In this document: positions 55,640-64,000 of the stretch, one piece after another
How the letters are laid out: the number at the start of each line of letters is the position of its first letter
Numbering within the stretch: position 1 is the stretch's first letter
NCBI RefSeq assembly: GCF_001625305.1
Contig: NW_017804009.1
Location: forward strand, 1,707,579 to 1,771,578
DNA: 64,000 nucleotides
Reading direction: 5' to 3'
DNA from: Branchiostoma belcheri
Lineage: Eukaryota > Chordata > Leptocardii > Amphioxiformes > Branchiostomatidae
Made by a program: the position numbers and the translations under genes
Notes under the pieces: model-generated
What the model was told of the DNA's origin: nothing
Databases searched by the model: none
Seen by the model: only the letters and a program-made list of their open reading frames with translations

Positions 55640-57480
55640 GAATTTGGATTTTGGAGTCTTTTTTTAGATCTTTAATTCTTATCAAATTTCTCTATAAAGT
55701 AGTTATTCTATGATAGAAAACCGATTTTTCCAAATGACATGAACTGTGCAAGTCATAACAAGCTGACATGTAGGGCTTTGCATATATCGACATTGCAATA
55801 TTAAAATGACTTTGCAAATTCAAAATAATTATAATTTAACCTTATTCAATGTAATATGTAGCATATGCATGGCTATTCGTTTACATAGTAGTAGAATATT
55901 CAGAAACGAAACCTATAGCTTGCCCGAGTGCATGATTACATTATACCAAGAAGGTTAACATTTAACCTTGGTCATTCGGCTTATGAAGTATTGCAAACTC
56001 AAATAGCTTTAACTTGTTAATAAGTAAGTGGTGTTTTATAAGAGGTAGATCGTTATACTACGAGTTGTAGTGTTATAAAAAGTACATATCAAAGTAAGTT
56101 TGGGGACACAACGAAGATGCTTTGACTTGCAAACGTTTATCGCAAACTTACCATCTGCCTTTATCAGGGCCAGATGAACCACGCCAACATTTGCCACAAA
56201 GTTGTCTAGAATGTCAAAATATGTAACCTAGTACTTCACATTTACCTTACTTGTTGAATAAACTATGGTGTATTGATTGAATGAGATTAGCAGTGTTTAT
56301 TTGGCCTGTTCTGAACTCCTCACTCTCTTTCTTGCTGATGAAAGCATAACTTTGGCGAAGGTAAAAAATCAAGGAGAAAAAAAGATTTTCTGTTGTATCT
56401 CAACGTTACCATGGTTGGTTGGTTAGTTGCTTTATTGGTTGTTTGTTTGTTTGTTTGTTTGTTTGTTTGGTTGGTTGGTTGAATGAAGCATATGGAAACA
56501 ACAGAAGACACCGCACAAGCTTTTTATAAGTTTATCTTTAATCACCATGCACAAAACCCATTTATTGTCATACAGGCATTTCAAAACATTTAAGTATCTA
56601 TGATTAAAGAACAATTATATATAATGATATTGTAAGAATTATGCATGCCTTCGCGTAAAAAAGGAAAACAGGTGGTTAACCTGAAATAATAGATAACCTT
56701 TAGTACAAGGAAGGATTAAAACTAATACATACGACAAAAGTTCTGTAAGCGTAGAAACGTTCCGACGGCATTGCATCAGATTGAACCTAATTTATTATTC
56801 AGAGCTTTAGATAATGAAATTCTGTTATAATCATAGATCAATGTTGCATTTTGATTAGATATTTTTTGACGAGCTTGTTGATAATATTTTAACGATAACC
56901 AGGTGCGCATTCTGCACAATTAAAAATCCTACACAAGCAAAACAAAGAAGATTGTACTGAAAATAACAGTACAGGTCAAGTGCGAAATTAAGTCTCTAAA
57001 AGCAAGCATAAACCTTGTGTATACATGTAACTGGCTGAAGAATAGCTCTGTTACTTGAGCTTGTTATGATTAGTAGGGGTAATTTCCAGCGCATTTATCT
57101 TTCTTAAAAACTGAAGCACATATGTTATTTCTAATTTATTTTTATTGCAATTCAGTTAGACATGCATTCAACTAATGAAGAAATTGTAAACAAGAACAGA
57201 TACAAACTTAAACCCTGGATCCAATGATAAATGGTATATACTGGATATGAAACATAGGCTAATGCAACGATACAAATAAATTCAAACTTTTGAGAGAAAA
57301 GAAATAGAACAAAAATGGCAAATCAATTAACTAGAACAATCTCGACTAAAGTACAGACTGCAGTTAACTAAAACATTTATACAAAATGATCTAAACCAAA
57401 TAAGGCATACAAAAACCTAAACAAAACAATCATTACTTGTTTCCCTATTCGTATTCACGTTACTGAATTTATTGTTTTGA
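55640..57480. other. AT-rich DNA, no gene seen
   Basis: Short frames only. A (GTTT)n run lies at about 56,435-56,472. It may include 3' UTR of the receptor gene to the right. Confidence 0.4.
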
Positions 57481-57490
57481 CATTTGAACG

Positions 57491-57748
57491 TTATGACGAC
57501 ATTGATTTATAAACATACCTTTGTTTTGACGCACCGGGTTTTATTTGAGTGTTGTCCACCTTTTGTTGCTTGACTAAATGTAATCGTGTCTTGTCCTGTA
57601 TAACGGTATGGAAAGCAGCTTCTTCTAGCTGAATATGATACCGAGCAATTTTATGATGAAATAGATAAATATCGGCAAAAGCTGTCAAGGTTGCTTCTGT
57701 AGCAGAGACGATTCCTTCTTCCTTCGCCACAGCTCCTCCTTCCTTCAC
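57491..57748 (-). other. Out-of-frame tail-like ORF after the receptor stop
   Basis: The minus-strand frame begins in the degenerate end of the KEGG repeat (MKEGGAVAKEEGIVSATEA) and continues LYLF-type sequence to 57,491. It may be a former extension of the receptor tail, now separated by a frame change. Confidence 0.25.
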
Positions 57749-57791
57749 TCTAGTTCCTCATTCCTTCGCCCAAGCTCCTCCTTCCTTTGCC

Positions 57792-64000
<6,209 letters not shown>

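Overview
The window looks like nuclear DNA of a cephalochordate (amphioxus, Branchiostoma), most likely from a heterozygous draft assembly. This is inferred from four things: spliced genes with GT-AG introns, animal-only domain combinations (kringle, somatomedin-B, C-type lectin plus heme peroxidase, LRR receptor), a very high load of short DNA transposons, Penelope retroelements and tRNA-derived SINEs, and two 20-N gaps whose flanks repeat each other. No bacterial, viral or organellar organisation is seen.

Layout. Positions 1-18,100 are a graveyard of plus-strand gene and transposon fragments. They include a tnp2/CACTA-like transposase piece, an intron-bearing unrecognised gene end, a DUF6589-like gene, a hAT-like piece, a YqaJ-type nuclease remnant, a Ty3/gypsy RNase H remnant, an SGNH-like piece, a SWIM zinc-finger gene and two repeat-rich coding-like stretches, most with stops or frameshifts. 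Positions 20,500-24,300 hold nested DNA transposons: two fold-back elements with 9-bp target duplications, and a piggyBac-type element carrying a second element with 160-bp inverted ends. Positions 26,140-29,280 (minus) encode an LRR transmembrane receptor whose tail runs into a broken array of 54-residue repeats with NPMY motifs. Positions 30,220-32,210 are two adjacent Harbinger-type elements. Positions 36,990-39,117 (plus) hold the 3' part of FAXDC2 (fatty-acid/sterol hydroxylase fold), with an amplified splice acceptor in its last intron. Positions 46,331-53,689 (plus) hold a secreted-type C-type lectin plus animal heme peroxidase gene. Positions 53,822-54,990 hold two head-to-head Penelope copies with hammerhead-ribozyme-like motifs.

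The most notable locus runs on the minus strand from the right edge to 57,792. Kringle exons, a somatomedin-B exon, and a long exon with a cysteine-rich ectodomain and a family-B-like 7TM domain join with matching splice phases at every junction. This gives one predicted kringle/SMB/7TM receptor. One apparently missing base disrupts the long exon near 59,820.

The four well-preserved genes are a membrane lipid hydroxylase, a lectin-peroxidase and two cell-surface receptors. They do not form an obvious pathway or operon. The intergenic sequence is dominated by non-autonomous elements with TTA, TTAA, 8-bp or 9-bp target duplications and by tandem repeats.
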